From positions 62,001-126,000 of the forward strand of contig NZ_JNYY01000003.1 of the NCBI RefSeq assembly GCF_000716785.1: a stretch of DNA of 64,000 bases, read 5' to 3'. This DNA is from Amycolatopsis vancoresmycina. Its GTDB lineage: Bacteria > Actinomycetota > Actinomycetes > Mycobacteriales > Pseudonocardiaceae. Under the pieces are notes generated by a model. That model did not search any database, was not told where the DNA came from, and was given only the letters and a program-made list of their open reading frames with translations. This document shows positions 8,477-16,869 of the stretch, in pieces. Both the position numbers and the translations under genes were made by a program. Within the stretch, counting starts at the first letter, position 1. Each line of letters begins with the position of its first letter.

Positions 8477-8524
8477 TTACGGTCCGTGCAGCCGTCACCT
8501 AGGTTGGTCGTCAATTGGACCAAC
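8477..8524 (+). promoter_or_regulatory. Candidate promoter and operator of the glucosidase gene
   Basis: A possible -35 TTACGG (8477-8482) and -10 TAGGTT (8500-8505) stand 17 bases apart. An inverted repeat GTTGGTC (8503-8509) and GACCAAC (8518-8524), with an 8-base centre, covers the expected start point, a usual place for a repressor. A second weak pair, TTGACC (8444-8449) and GGTCAA (8463-8468), lies upstream. Read by eye only. Confidence 0.5.
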
Positions 8525-8565
8525 AAGCGGCAGGGGCAACCCTTTCGCGGGTTTCTGGGGTGACT

Positions 8566-10965
8566 ATGCGTAATGATCTTCTCCGGGCGCGCCCGCGCGC
8601 GGCGGCGGTCGTCCTCGCCGGCGTGCTGCTGACGTCCGGCCTGGCGGCCTCCGGCGCCGCGGCCGACCCGGCCGCGAAGTTCTCGCCGAGAGTGCGGAGC
8701 CTCGTCGGCGAGCTGACCCTCGACGAGAAGCTTTCCCTGGTACACGGCGGAAACGATCCGGACAGCGTCGGCGAAGCCGGGTACGTGCCGGGTGTGCCGC
8801 GGCTCGGGATCCCGTCGCTGCGGCTGGCCGACGGCTCGGCCGGGGTGCGCGTCGACAAACCGTCGGTCGTCATGCCCGCGCCGGTTTCCCTCGCGTCCAG
8901 CTTCGACGAGTCGCTCGCCACCCGCTACGGCGCCGGCGTCGGCCGCGAAGCCCGCGCGCTGGGCACCGACGTGCTGCTGTCCCCGATGGTCAACACGATC
9001 CGGATCCCCTACGGCGGCCGGAATTTCGAGACCTTCAGCGAGGACCCGCTGCTGACGTCGCGGATGGCGGGCGCCGAGGTGCGCGGCATCGCCGGCCAGG
9101 GCACCGTCCCGGTCGTCAAGCACCTGGCCGGGAACAACCAGGAGAACGACCGGCAGACGATCAACGTCGTGATGGACGACCAGACGCTGCACGAGGTCGA
9201 GCTGCCCGGGTTCGAGGCCGCCGTCAAGGCCGGGGCCGGCGCGGTGATGTGCTCCTACAACAACCTCAACGGGCCGTCCGCCTGCGCGAACTCCGACCTG
9301 CTGACCGGGATCCTGCGCGAGCAGCTGGCGTTCCAGGGCTGGGTGATGTCGGACTGGCGGATGTCGCTGACGCCCGGCAGCCTGCCGAAGGGTCTCGACC
9401 AGGAGATGCCGGACGGGACGTACTTCGGCGACCAGCTCAAGGCCGCGATCACCGCGGGCACCATCCCGCAGTCCGCTTTGGACACCGCGGTCGGGCGCAT
9501 CCTCGGCCAGCTGGACCGCTTCCACCTGCTCGACAACCCGGCCCGCCCGTCCCGTGACCTGGCCGGGCTGACGTCGACCGCGCAGGACGTCGCCCAGGCG
9601 GGTGCGGTCCTGCTGCGCAACGAAAAGGCCACGCTGCCGCTGAGCACCGCCCGGTCCGGCAAGGTCGCGGTGATCGGCTACAACGCGAAGACCCCGAAGC
9701 TCAACGGCGGCGGCAGTTCGCACGTGCTGCCGTCCGCCGCGCCGGCCGCGCCGGTGGACCTGATCAAGCAGCGGGCGGGCAGCACGACGACGTACACCCC
9801 GGGCTACGACCCGGCCGGTGACGTCGTGCCGGCCGACGCGCTGTCGCCGGCGTTCACCCAGGGCGGCGGGCTGCCGGCGGGCGCGGAAGGCGTGTTCTAC
9901 AACGGCACGATCACCGCGCCGAGCGAAGGCGACTACAGCATCCAGCTGCAGTCGACCGGGGGCGGCGGCTTCTTCCAGGTGGACGGCACGGCGAGCGGCC
10001 TGTTCGGCGACTCCATCGCGGCGGGCTACACCGGCATCACCGTGCACCTGACCGCGGGGCCGCACACGGTGCTGCTGTACGGGTTCGCGGACTTCGTCAA
10101 CCCGCTGAAGGTCAACCTGCACTGGGTCACCCCGGCCGCGGCGCAGGCCAAGATCGCCCAGGCGGTGGCGGCGGCCAAGGCGGCCACCACGCCGGTCGTG
10201 TTCGCCTACGACGACAGCTCCGAAGGTCTCGACCGGCCGGACCTTTCGCTGCCGGGTTATCAGGACGAGCTGATCGACGCGGTCGCCGCGGCGAACCCGC
10301 GCACGGTGGTGGTGCTGAACACCGGGTCCGCGGTGAAGATGCCGTGGCTGGCCAAGACGGCCGCGGTGCTGGAGATGTGGTACCCCGGCCAGAAGGGCGC
10401 GGAGGCGACGACGGCGCTGCTGTACGGCGATGTCAACCCGCAGGGCAAGCTTACGCAGACGTTCCCGGTGGACGAGGCACACACGCTGGTCAGCGGCGGC
10501 GCCGGGCTGTACCCGGGGCAGGACGGCCAGGTGGCCTACACCGAGGGCGTCAACGTCGGTTACCGCTGGTACGCGGGCCACAAGACGGCTCCGCTGTTCC
10601 CGTTCGGCTTCGGGCTTTCGTACACGACGTTCGCCTACAGCGGCCTGACGGCGGCGAACGCCTCCGACGGCGGCCTGGACGTGAAGGTGACGGTGCGGAA
10701 CACGGGCACCCGCACGGGCACGGAGGTGGCCCAGGTGTTCGTCGGCCCGAGCCCGGAGGTGACGGCGCCCCAGCCGTCGACATCCCTCGGCGGCTACGCG
10801 AAGGTGACGTTGTCTCCCGGTGCCTCCCGCACGCTGACGATCCACGTCGACCCCCGCCAGCTGTCCTACTGGGACGCACCGGCGAAGGCGTGGAAGCGCG
10901 GCGGCGGCACCCGCGCGATCCAGTTGGGGTCGTCCTCCCTGAGCACCCGGATCGCCGTGCGCTGA
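8566..10965 (+). CDS. Secreted GH3 beta-glucosidase with PA14 insert (OleR/DesR-like)
   Basis: A 799-residue glycoside hydrolase family 3 enzyme. From ATG 8566 it has a clear Sec signal peptide: RARPR basic start, AAAVVLAGVLLTSGLAAS core and an AAA-type cleavage site before DPAAK. The (beta/alpha)8 domain carries KHLAGNNQE and the nucleophile Asp263 in VMSDWRMS. A PA14-type domain is inserted around residues 430-520 (AEGVFYNGTITAPSEGDYSI), then the second GH3 domain and a C-terminal fibronectin-III-like domain (VTVRNTGTRTGTEVAQVF). This layout is that of OleR, DesR and related macrolide-producer glucosidases, which remove the protecting glucose outside the cell. The MGT at 4578-5771 would add it. 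A general cellobiase is the alternative; the cluster setting argues against it. Confidence 0.5.
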   Translation: MRNDLLRARPRAAAVVLAGVLLTSGLAASGAAADPAAKFSPRVRSLVGELTLDEKLSLVHGGNDPDSVGEAGYVPGVPRLGIPSLRLADGSAGVRVDKPSVVMPAPVSLASSFDESLATRYGAGVGREARALGTDVLLSPMVNTIRIPYGGRNFETFSEDPLLTSRMAGAEVRGIAGQGTVPVVKHLAGNNQENDRQTINVVMDDQTLHEVELPGFEAAVKAGAGAVMCSYNNLNGPSACANSDLLTGILREQLAFQGWVMSDWRMSLTPGSLPKGLDQEMPDGTYFGDQLKAAITAGTIPQSALDTAVGRILGQLDRFHLLDNPARPSRDLAGLTSTAQDVAQAGAVLLRNEKATLPLSTARSGKVAVIGYNAKTPKLNGGGSSHVLPSAAPAAPVDLIKQRAGSTTTYTPGYDPAGDVVPADALSPAFTQGGGLPAGAEGVFYNGTITAPSEGDYSIQLQSTGGGGFFQVDGTASGLFGDSIAAGYTGITVHLTAGPHTVLLYGFADFVNPLKVNLHWVTPAAAQAKIAQAVAAAKAATTPVVFAYDDSSEGLDRPDLSLPGYQDELIDAVAAANPRTVVVLNTGSAVKMPWLAKTAAVLEMWYPGQKGAEATTALLYGDVNPQGKLTQTFPVDEAHTLVSGGAGLYPGQDGQVAYTEGVNVGYRWYAGHKTAPLFPFGFGLSYTTFAYSGLTAANASDGGLDVKVTVRNTGTRTGTEVAQVFVGPSPEVTAPQPSTSLGGYAKVTLSPGASRTLTIHVDPRQLSYWDAPAKAWKRGGGTRAIQLGSSSLSTRIAVR

Positions 10966-11101
10966 GGGGCATCACGCGTGTCCCCACGGGCATCACGTGT
11001 GATTGGCGGGGCATCAGCGCGATGCCCCGACAATCACGCATGATGCCCCTTCAAGCACGCGAGATGCCCTTCTGGTCACGCGTGATTCCCCTCTGGTCAC
11101 G
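10966..11101. repeat. 21-bp periodic array of palindromic units (about 6.5 copies)
   Basis: Degenerate copies of the palindrome ATCACGCGTGAT begin at 10971, 10992, 11013, 11033, 11054, 11075 and (partial) 11096, that is every 21 bases with one single-base shift. Units are joined by C-rich spacers such as GCCCCTTCA and TCCCCTCTGG. The array fills the space between the stop of the glucosidase gene and the terminator hairpin. No coding potential. It is not CRISPR: the spacers are too short and alike. Confidence 0.5.
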
Positions 11102-11103
11102 AC

Positions 11104-11140
11104 GAAACGGCCGGTGCCCGTCAGGGGCGCCGGCCGTTTC
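11104..11140. terminator. Strong bidirectional terminator between glucosidase and P450 genes
   Basis: GAAACGGCCGG at 11104-11114 pairs with CCGGCCGTTTC at 11130-11140 and the stem continues inward (one G-U pair) to a 5-base loop, giving about 16 paired positions. It lies between two convergent genes, right after the 21-bp repeat array. Confidence 0.5.
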
Positions 11141-11150
11141 CGTGGCTGAG

Positions 11151-12371
11151 TCAGCCGTTTGCCACCGGGAGGTGGCGGAGGCCTCGGATGATCGCCGAGC
11201 GGCGGCGGTCGGCCGGGCCCGTCTGGTGGAGGTCCGGCAGCCTCGTGGCCAGGACGCGGAACGCGACGTCCGCCTCCAGCCGCGCAAGGGGAGCGCCGAG
11301 GCAGTAGTGCGAGCCGCCCGAGAACGAGAGGTTGTCCGGGGTCGTCGGGCGGGTGATGTCGAAGTGGTCGGGGTCGGACCACACCCGGGGGTCGCGGTTG
11401 CAGCCCGCCGTGAGGACCACCACCGCCGTGTCCGCGGGGATGACCGTGCCACCCACCGTGACGTCCACTGTGGACACCCGGCTGGACTGCTGGACCGGCG
11501 CCTCGAACCGCAGCGACTCCTGCGCCGCCTGCGGCGCCAGGTCCGGGTCCGCCACCAGCTTGTCCCACTGGTCGCGTCGCTCCAGCATCGTCTTCACGCC
11601 GACGCCGATGAGGTTCACCGTCGACTCCGCGCCGGCCAGCGTCAGCAGCTGGCACAGCGACACCAGTTCGTGCGTGGTGAGCCGGTCCTCGCGGCGGGCG
11701 GTGAGCAGCTTGCTGATCGCGTCGTCGCCCGGGTGGGCCAGGCGCAGTTCCATCAGCTCGGTGAACAGCGCGTCGAGCTCGTCCAGCGACCGCTGCACCT
11801 CCGCGATGTGCTCCACCGACGTGATCTCGTCGAAGATCGTGCCGAACTTCGGCCCGTGCTCGAGGTAGCGGCTGAGGAACGGCTCGGGGATGTCGAAGAT
11901 CGTCGCGACCACCGTCACCGGGATGAGGTCGGCGAACGACGCCATCAGGTCGAACTCCCGGCTCGTGTCGACGCGGTCCAGGAGCTCGTGGCAGATCGCG
12001 GTCAGCCGGTCGCGGAACCCGGCGATCGCCTTGGGGCTGAGGAACGGCGTCGCCAGCTTCCGCAGCCGAGCGTGGTCGGCGCCGTCCGCGCCGAGCATCG
12101 AGTTGTCGAACGTCGTGATGACCGGGCTGATCGGTTTGCCGTCGGACTTGAGCACCCCGAACCGGCGGTCGCGCAGCACCGTCGTGGCCGTCGCGTGGTC
12201 GACCGTCGTCCACGCGCCGAGCTCGCTGCGGTGCAGCGGGCCCTTCGCGCGCATCCGTTCGTAGAGCGGGTAGGGATCTTCCGGCCCGCGCAGCAGCAGG
12301 GCCAGCGGGTCGCCGAGTTCGCCGAGGGTCCACAGCACCCGCATCTGGGTGGTCATGTCCTGGACCGTCAT
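11151..12371 (-). CDS. Cytochrome P450
   Basis: A 406-residue soluble bacterial P450 of normal length. The I-helix reads LTLAGAESTVN, with Ser-Thr in place of the usual Thr pair after the acid; the K-helix is ESLRFEAPVQ (ExxR); the heme loop is FSGGSHYCLGAPLARLE with Cys357 as thiolate ligand. Its ATG overlaps the stop of the A-PCP gene by four bases, so it is the last gene of the NRPS operon. Family knowledge: P450s coupled to an A-PCP pair often beta-hydroxylate the carrier-bound amino acid (NovI, NikQ, OxyD type). Acting on a PCP-bound residue is therefore the first guess; oxidation of the finished polyketide is the alternative. It needs a ferredoxin from elsewhere. Confidence 0.5.
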   Translation of the reverse strand: MTVQDMTTQMRVLWTLGELGDPLALLLRGPEDPYPLYERMRAKGPLHRSELGAWTTVDHATATTVLRDRRFGVLKSDGKPISPVITTFDNSMLGADGADHARLRKLATPFLSPKAIAGFRDRLTAICHELLDRVDTSREFDLMASFADLIPVTVVATIFDIPEPFLSRYLEHGPKFGTIFDEITSVEHIAEVQRSLDELDALFTELMELRLAHPGDDAISKLLTARREDRLTTHELVSLCQLLTLAGAESTVNLIGVGVKTMLERRDQWDKLVADPDLAPQAAQESLRFEAPVQQSSRVSTVDVTVGGTVIPADTAVVVLTAGCNRDPRVWSDPDHFDITRPTTPDNLSFSGGSHYCLGAPLARLEADVAFRVLATRLPDLHQTGPADRRRSAIIRGLRHLPVANG

Positions 12372-14113
12372 GACGCGGCCCCGATCAGCCCGGCCACGCC
12401 CCGAACGGTCGGTGCCTCGAACACCTGGGAGATCCGCAGTTTGACGCCGAGATCGCGGCTGATCCGGGAGCACAGCTGGGCGGCGGACAGCGAGTTGCCG
12501 CCCTGCCGGAAGAACGAGACGTCGACAGCGATGGTCGGCACGCCGATGATCTCCTTCAGGATCCGCGCCACCGCCGCTTCGGTTTCCGACAGCGGCACCT
12601 CGTCCGAAGGCCCGGCCGCCGTCCGCAGGCGCGCGGCCAGTTCGGTCAGCGCCCGGCGGTCGAGCTTCCGGTCCTCCAGCACGGGCAGCCGTTCCAGCCG
12701 CTGCACGAGCGCGGGCACGAGGTAGCCGGGCAGCCGCTCGGCCAGCTGCGCGCGCAGCTCGTCTTCGCCGGGCGTTCCGGTGTAGAAGAGGCAGAGGTCC
12801 TCGTACGCGCCGTCCGCGCCGGTCACCGGCACCACCGCGCACGCGCCGACCCCCGGCACCTGCCCCGCGTTCTGCTCGACGTCGTCCAGCTCGATGCGGT
12901 GGCCGCGGATCTTGACCTGGCGGTCCCCGCGGCCTTCGAAGTGCAGCAGGCCGTCGGCGCTCCAGCGGCCCAGGTCGCCGGTGCGGTACACGCGCCCCAA
13001 TCCGGAAATCGTGACGAACTTCCGCGCGGTCAGCTCGTCGTCCTTGAAGTACCCCAACGCCAGGCCGCGGCCGCCCAACGCGATTTCGCCGCTCTCGCCG
13101 ACGTCGCACAACCGGTCGCCGTCGAGGATGTACGCCTGGGTGTTGGGGAAGGGGACGCCGAGCGGCACCTCGGGACCGTCGGAGGGCCGCACGCGGTGGC
13201 AGGTGGCCGCGACGCTCGACTCGACCGGGCCGTACATGTTGTACAGCGGGATGTCCGGGTACGCCTCGAGGAACCGGGCGGCGTGCCGCGGCGAGAGCTT
13301 CTCGCCGCCGGTGCCCACCGCGCGCAAGCCGGCGAAGGCGTCGAGGTCGTTGTCGACCATGCTGTGGAACACCGCGGTGGGCGGGAAGATCGTGGTGACG
13401 CCGTGGATCGTGATCAGGTCACGCAGTTTCGTCGCCAGCTCCAGGGTGTCTTCGAGCAGGACCAGGGTGCCGCCGTTGAACAGCACGCCCCACGAGTCGA
13501 GGCCGAAGGCGTCCCACGTCGCCGCGAGCGCCTGCGGCATCACCGCGCCGGAGTCCAGGGGCGTGAACAGCCAGTCGTCGAAGAGCCGGACGTTGCCGCG
13601 GTGCGCGGTGACCACGCCCTTCGGCGTGCCGGTGGTCCCGGAGGTGAAGAAGACCGCGCACGGGTCGTCGGGGCCGACGTCGACCGCGGCCGGGCGGGCG
13701 CCGAGGATCGGCTGCGACGGCGGCGACCACACCGACGGCCACGCGGCACCGCGCTCGGCGGCCACCACCGGCCCGCCGAGGTGCTCGATCAGCTCGGTCA
13801 GCCGCGCGACCGGCCACCGCAGGTCCAGTGCGGCATAGGCGGCGCCGCACTTCAGCACGGCCAGCAGCGTCGCGAACAGCTCGGGGGAGCGGGGCAGCAG
13901 CACCGGCACGATCGAGCCGCGTTCGACACCGCGGGCCTGCAGCTCGGCCGCGTAGGCGTCGGCGAGCTCCGCCAGCTCCCGGTAGGTGACGTCCCGGCCG
14001 AGGTGGTGCAGCGCGGTGCGGCCGGGCCACCGCGAGGCGCACCACTCGAACAGGCCGTGCATGGTTTCGGCCCGGCCGAAGGGAGTGGGCGCCGGGTTGA
14101 AGGACGGGGTCAT
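12368..14113 (-). CDS. NRPS adenylation-carrier didomain protein (A-PCP)
   Basis: A 581-residue complete adenylation domain plus carrier. The ATP loop is FFTSGTTGTPKG (about 155-166), A4 is WDAFGLDSW, A5 is NMYGPVESS, A7 is YRTGDLGRW and A10 contains DRKLDRRAL with the catalytic Lys region. The PCP motif is FFRQGGNSL with Ser541 for phosphopantetheine. Aligned by eye to GrsA, the pocket starts Asp-Ala-Leu, followed by Ile, Val, Thr, Met, Val, Ala; I do not recognise a substrate, though it looks hydrophobic. The start overlaps the stop of the C-A-PCP gene (ATGA). With no C domain of its own it probably feeds the upstream C-A-PCP protein or presents the amino acid to the P450. Confidence 0.5.
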   Translation of the reverse strand: MTPSFNPAPTPFGRAETMHGLFEWCASRWPGRTALHHLGRDVTYRELAELADAYAAELQARGVERGSIVPVLLPRSPELFATLLAVLKCGAAYAALDLRWPVARLTELIEHLGGPVVAAERGAAWPSVWSPPSQPILGARPAAVDVGPDDPCAVFFTSGTTGTPKGVVTAHRGNVRLFDDWLFTPLDSGAVMPQALAATWDAFGLDSWGVLFNGGTLVLLEDTLELATKLRDLITIHGVTTIFPPTAVFHSMVDNDLDAFAGLRAVGTGGEKLSPRHAARFLEAYPDIPLYNMYGPVESSVAATCHRVRPSDGPEVPLGVPFPNTQAYILDGDRLCDVGESGEIALGGRGLALGYFKDDELTARKFVTISGLGRVYRTGDLGRWSADGLLHFEGRGDRQVKIRGHRIELDDVEQNAGQVPGVGACAVVPVTGADGAYEDLCLFYTGTPGEDELRAQLAERLPGYLVPALVQRLERLPVLEDRKLDRRALTELAARLRTAAGPSDEVPLSETEAAVARILKEIIGVPTIAVDVSFFRQGGNSLSAAQLCSRISRDLGVKLRISQVFEAPTVRGVAGLIGAAS

Positions 14114-16869
14114 CGGACGCTCCCGGTGATCAGCTCCGCCAGCGCGGCCGGCGTCGGGTGGGCGAAGGCGGCGGACAGCTTCAGCCGGACCCCGGTCTGC
14201 TTCTGGATCCGCTGGACGAGCTGGGCGGCCAGCAGCGAATGCCCGCCACTGGCGAAGAAGTTCGTGTCCGGGGTGACGTCGGCGCGCTTGAGCAGTTCCG
14301 CGAACATCGCCACGACGGCGCCGGTCGTGGCGTCGGGCGCGGCTTCGGCGGGGGCCTCCGGCGGCGGCCCGGCCGCGGCGGCCAGCTCGGCGACCGCCGT
14401 CCGGTCCACCTCGTGCGCGGCTGTCTCCGGCAGGACGTCGACCCGCAGGTACCACGCCGGACGCGCCCGCGGCGGCAGGACCGTCTCGGCGTGCCGGGCC
14501 AGGTCGGCCGCGAGCTGCGGCTTGGCCGGCGCCTGCACGACGGCGACCAGGTCCGCCGCGCCGGGCCGCAGGGTGACCGCCGCGGCGACGACGTCCGTGT
14601 GCGTGGTCAGGGCGTCCTCGACGGTGGCTAGGTCGACGCGGGTGCCGCCGAACGTCAGCTGGCGGTCGAGGGGGCCGTGGACGTGCAGGGATCCGTCGGG
14701 GCGCCAGTGCGCGAGCACGCCGGTGGCGGTGCCGAGCTGCAGTTCGCCGCGCACGCCCAGTGGCAGCCGCCGCCCGTCCGGGGCGACGACGTCGGCGTCG
14801 AGACCCGCGACCGGCACGCCGTCGGCGAGCACCCAGCGGCCGCGGGCGGGGAACACGGTGTGGACGTCGGCGTCCAGGGCGCGCAGGGTGCGGACGAGCG
14901 TGCTGGGCGCGGGTTCGGCGCCGATCAGCGCGGTGCGGCCGCCGACCGCTTCGCCGAGGTGCTCGGCCACGCGGGCCCAGACGAGCGGGGAGGCGTGCAC
15001 GAGGCCGACGTCGTGGCGGGTGAGCAGCCCGGCGAGCAGGTGGCCGTCGGTGCGGGCCGCGTCCGGTGCGACGACCAGCGGCACGCCGTTGGTCAGGGCC
15101 AGGAGCAGCTCGGGAACGGCCGCGGACAGCCACAGCACCGGCCGGGAAGGCACCGGGACCGGCCGGACCGAGTCGGCGAGTTCCCGGTGGGTCACGCCCG
15201 GCAGGGCCCGGCTGTCCGGGGACACGGCCGCCGCGTCCGGGTCGACGGTCACCGTGACGGCGTAGGAGATCCGCTCGGCACCCAGCACCAGTTTCGCGTC
15301 GGAGACGTCCGTGGTGACGGTGGCGCCGGCCAGCCAGCTGCCGAGGATCGCGGCCGCGAGGTCCGGGCCGCGCGGGGCGGTCACGGCGACCGCGTCACCC
15401 GGTCCGGTCCCGGCGTCGGCCAGCAGGGTCGTGACCGCGGCCGCGGCGCGCCAGAGATCCCGGTAGGACGTCGTGCCTTCGCCGGCCACGATCGCGGGCG
15501 CACCCGGGTTTTCCGCGACGTGCCGGGCGATCGCGGTGAGGACGGTGTCCGTTCCGGCGGGAGCCGCGGGCGCGTCGAGCACGGCGTGGTCGGTGGCGCC
15601 CCAGTCGTCCAGCTCGCGCAGCGGCCGGTCCGGCGCGCTCGCCGCCGCGACCAGCAGGGCGTCGTAGCGCTCCAGCAGCAGCTCGACCTCGCCGCGGTCG
15701 AGCACCTCGGCGCCGTAGACGGCCTTGACCCGGCTCTCCTCCGCCGAGGGCAGGATGACGAACTCGAGGTCGAACTTGCTGTGCCCAGGGTCGATTTCGA
15801 CGACTTCGGCGGGCGCGCCGCCGAGGCTCGTCGCGGCCCGCCCGCCGAAGGGCAGGTAGTTGAACACGTGCCGGAACATCGTGGTGCGCCAGGACGAACC
15901 GGCGCGCTCGACCTCCGGCAGCAGGACGTCCATCGGCACGTCCGCATGCGCGATGGCCTCGAAGAACAGGTCCCGCACGCGGCGGCTGAACACCCGGAAC
16001 GTCTCGGCCGGGTCGATCCGCACGCGCAGCGGGACGATGTTGACGTGGTAGCCGATCGCGCGCTGGGCCTGCTGGCTGCGGACGTTCACCGGGAACCCGA
16101 CGGCGAGGTCGTCGCCGGCGCCGTGGGCGTGCAGCAGCAGGTAGTAGGCGGCGAGCAGCACGACGACGTCGGGTGCCTTGAGTTCCTTCTGCAGCGCGGT
16201 GACGACGTCCTTGGCGGCCGCGGAGAACGGGCGGACGAGCTGCTCGCCGCGCAGGGTCGGCTGCGCGCTTTCCTGGCCGCCGCACCACAGGCCGGGTCCC
16301 CCGGAGTCGAAGCCGCGCAGGTGTTCGCGCCAGAACGCGAGGCTCTCCGGCTTCGGCTCGGACTCCGGCCAGAGCGGGACGGGCGGGCCGGCGTCCGGGA
16401 GGTCACCGGCGAGCACCGCGTCGTAGGCGGCGGCGAGTTCCTCCAGGAAGATCGACATCGACGTGCCGTCGAAGATGAGGTGGTGCACGGCCACGCCGAC
16501 CGAGTCGTGCTCGGGGCCGTGGTACAGGCCGACGCGCAGCAGCGGCGTTCCGTCCAAAGTGAACGGCCGGGTGATCAGCTCCCGCAGCCCGCTTTCGACG
16601 TCGGCGCAGCCTTCGCCTTCGAGGCGGATCGGGAAGGACGTGAGCACCGACTTGGTGAGCCGGGTGTCGTCGGCGTGGAAGACCGTTCGCAGGGCGTCGT
16701 AGCGGCGCACCAGCTGGGCGACGGCTTCCTGCAGGACGGCCCGGTCCAGCCGGCCCGCCACCCGCAGCGCGACGCCCGGCACGTTGTTGACGCCTTCGCC
16801 GGGCACCAGCCGTTCGAGCAGCCAGAGCCCTTCTTCCTTGCGGGTCGCCGGAATCTCAGCGGTCGGCAT
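14110..16869 (-). CDS. NRPS C-A(degenerate)-PCP protein
   Basis: A 919-residue one-module NRPS. The condensation domain (about 8-435) is intact: HHLIFDG at 129-135 holds the catalytic His and Asp. The following adenylation region (about 455-825) is recognisable by overall order but has lost its catalytic motifs: where the P-loop should be, the chain reads VLWLSAAVPELLLALTNG, the YGPTE motif is replaced by TVFPARGRW and the TGDL motif is gone. The PCP is good: FFASGGHSLLAAQ with Ser878. So this protein can condense and carry but very probably cannot activate an amino acid itself; the separate A-PCP protein next to it would supply it. It overlaps the methyltransferase gene by 14 bases. It likely joins the amino acid to the polyketide or to a loading acid. 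Confidence 0.5.
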   Translation of the reverse strand: MPTAEIPATRKEEGLWLLERLVPGEGVNNVPGVALRVAGRLDRAVLQEAVAQLVRRYDALRTVFHADDTRLTKSVLTSFPIRLEGEGCADVESGLRELITRPFTLDGTPLLRVGLYHGPEHDSVGVAVHHLIFDGTSMSIFLEELAAAYDAVLAGDLPDAGPPVPLWPESEPKPESLAFWREHLRGFDSGGPGLWCGGQESAQPTLRGEQLVRPFSAAAKDVVTALQKELKAPDVVVLLAAYYLLLHAHGAGDDLAVGFPVNVRSQQAQRAIGYHVNIVPLRVRIDPAETFRVFSRRVRDLFFEAIAHADVPMDVLLPEVERAGSSWRTTMFRHVFNYLPFGGRAATSLGGAPAEVVEIDPGHSKFDLEFVILPSAEESRVKAVYGAEVLDRGEVELLLERYDALLVAAASAPDRPLRELDDWGATDHAVLDAPAAPAGTDTVLTAIARHVAENPGAPAIVAGEGTTSYRDLWRAAAAVTTLLADAGTGPGDAVAVTAPRGPDLAAAILGSWLAGATVTTDVSDAKLVLGAERISYAVTVTVDPDAAAVSPDSRALPGVTHRELADSVRPVPVPSRPVLWLSAAVPELLLALTNGVPLVVAPDAARTDGHLLAGLLTRHDVGLVHASPLVWARVAEHLGEAVGGRTALIGAEPAPSTLVRTLRALDADVHTVFPARGRWVLADGVPVAGLDADVVAPDGRRLPLGVRGELQLGTATGVLAHWRPDGSLHVHGPLDRQLTFGGTRVDLATVEDALTTHTDVVAAAVTLRPGAADLVAVVQAPAKPQLAADLARHAETVLPPRARPAWYLRVDVLPETAAHEVDRTAVAELAAAAGPPPEAPAEAAPDATTGAVVAMFAELLKRADVTPDTNFFASGGHSLLAAQLVQRIQKQTGVRLKLSAAFAHPTPAALAELITGSVR

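Noticed and set aside
8515..8565. TTG 8515 as start of the glucosidase
   Set aside because: It would put 17 residues ahead of a normal signal peptide and lies inside the candidate operator; ATG 8566 gives a standard Sec leader.
10966..11101. CRISPR array
   Set aside because: The period is 21 bases with near-identical units and no variable spacers, and no cas gene is present.
14110..16869. Calling the second domain of this NRPS a working adenylation domain
   Set aside because: The P-loop, A5 and A7 motifs cannot be found, so only the fold and not the activity can be supported.
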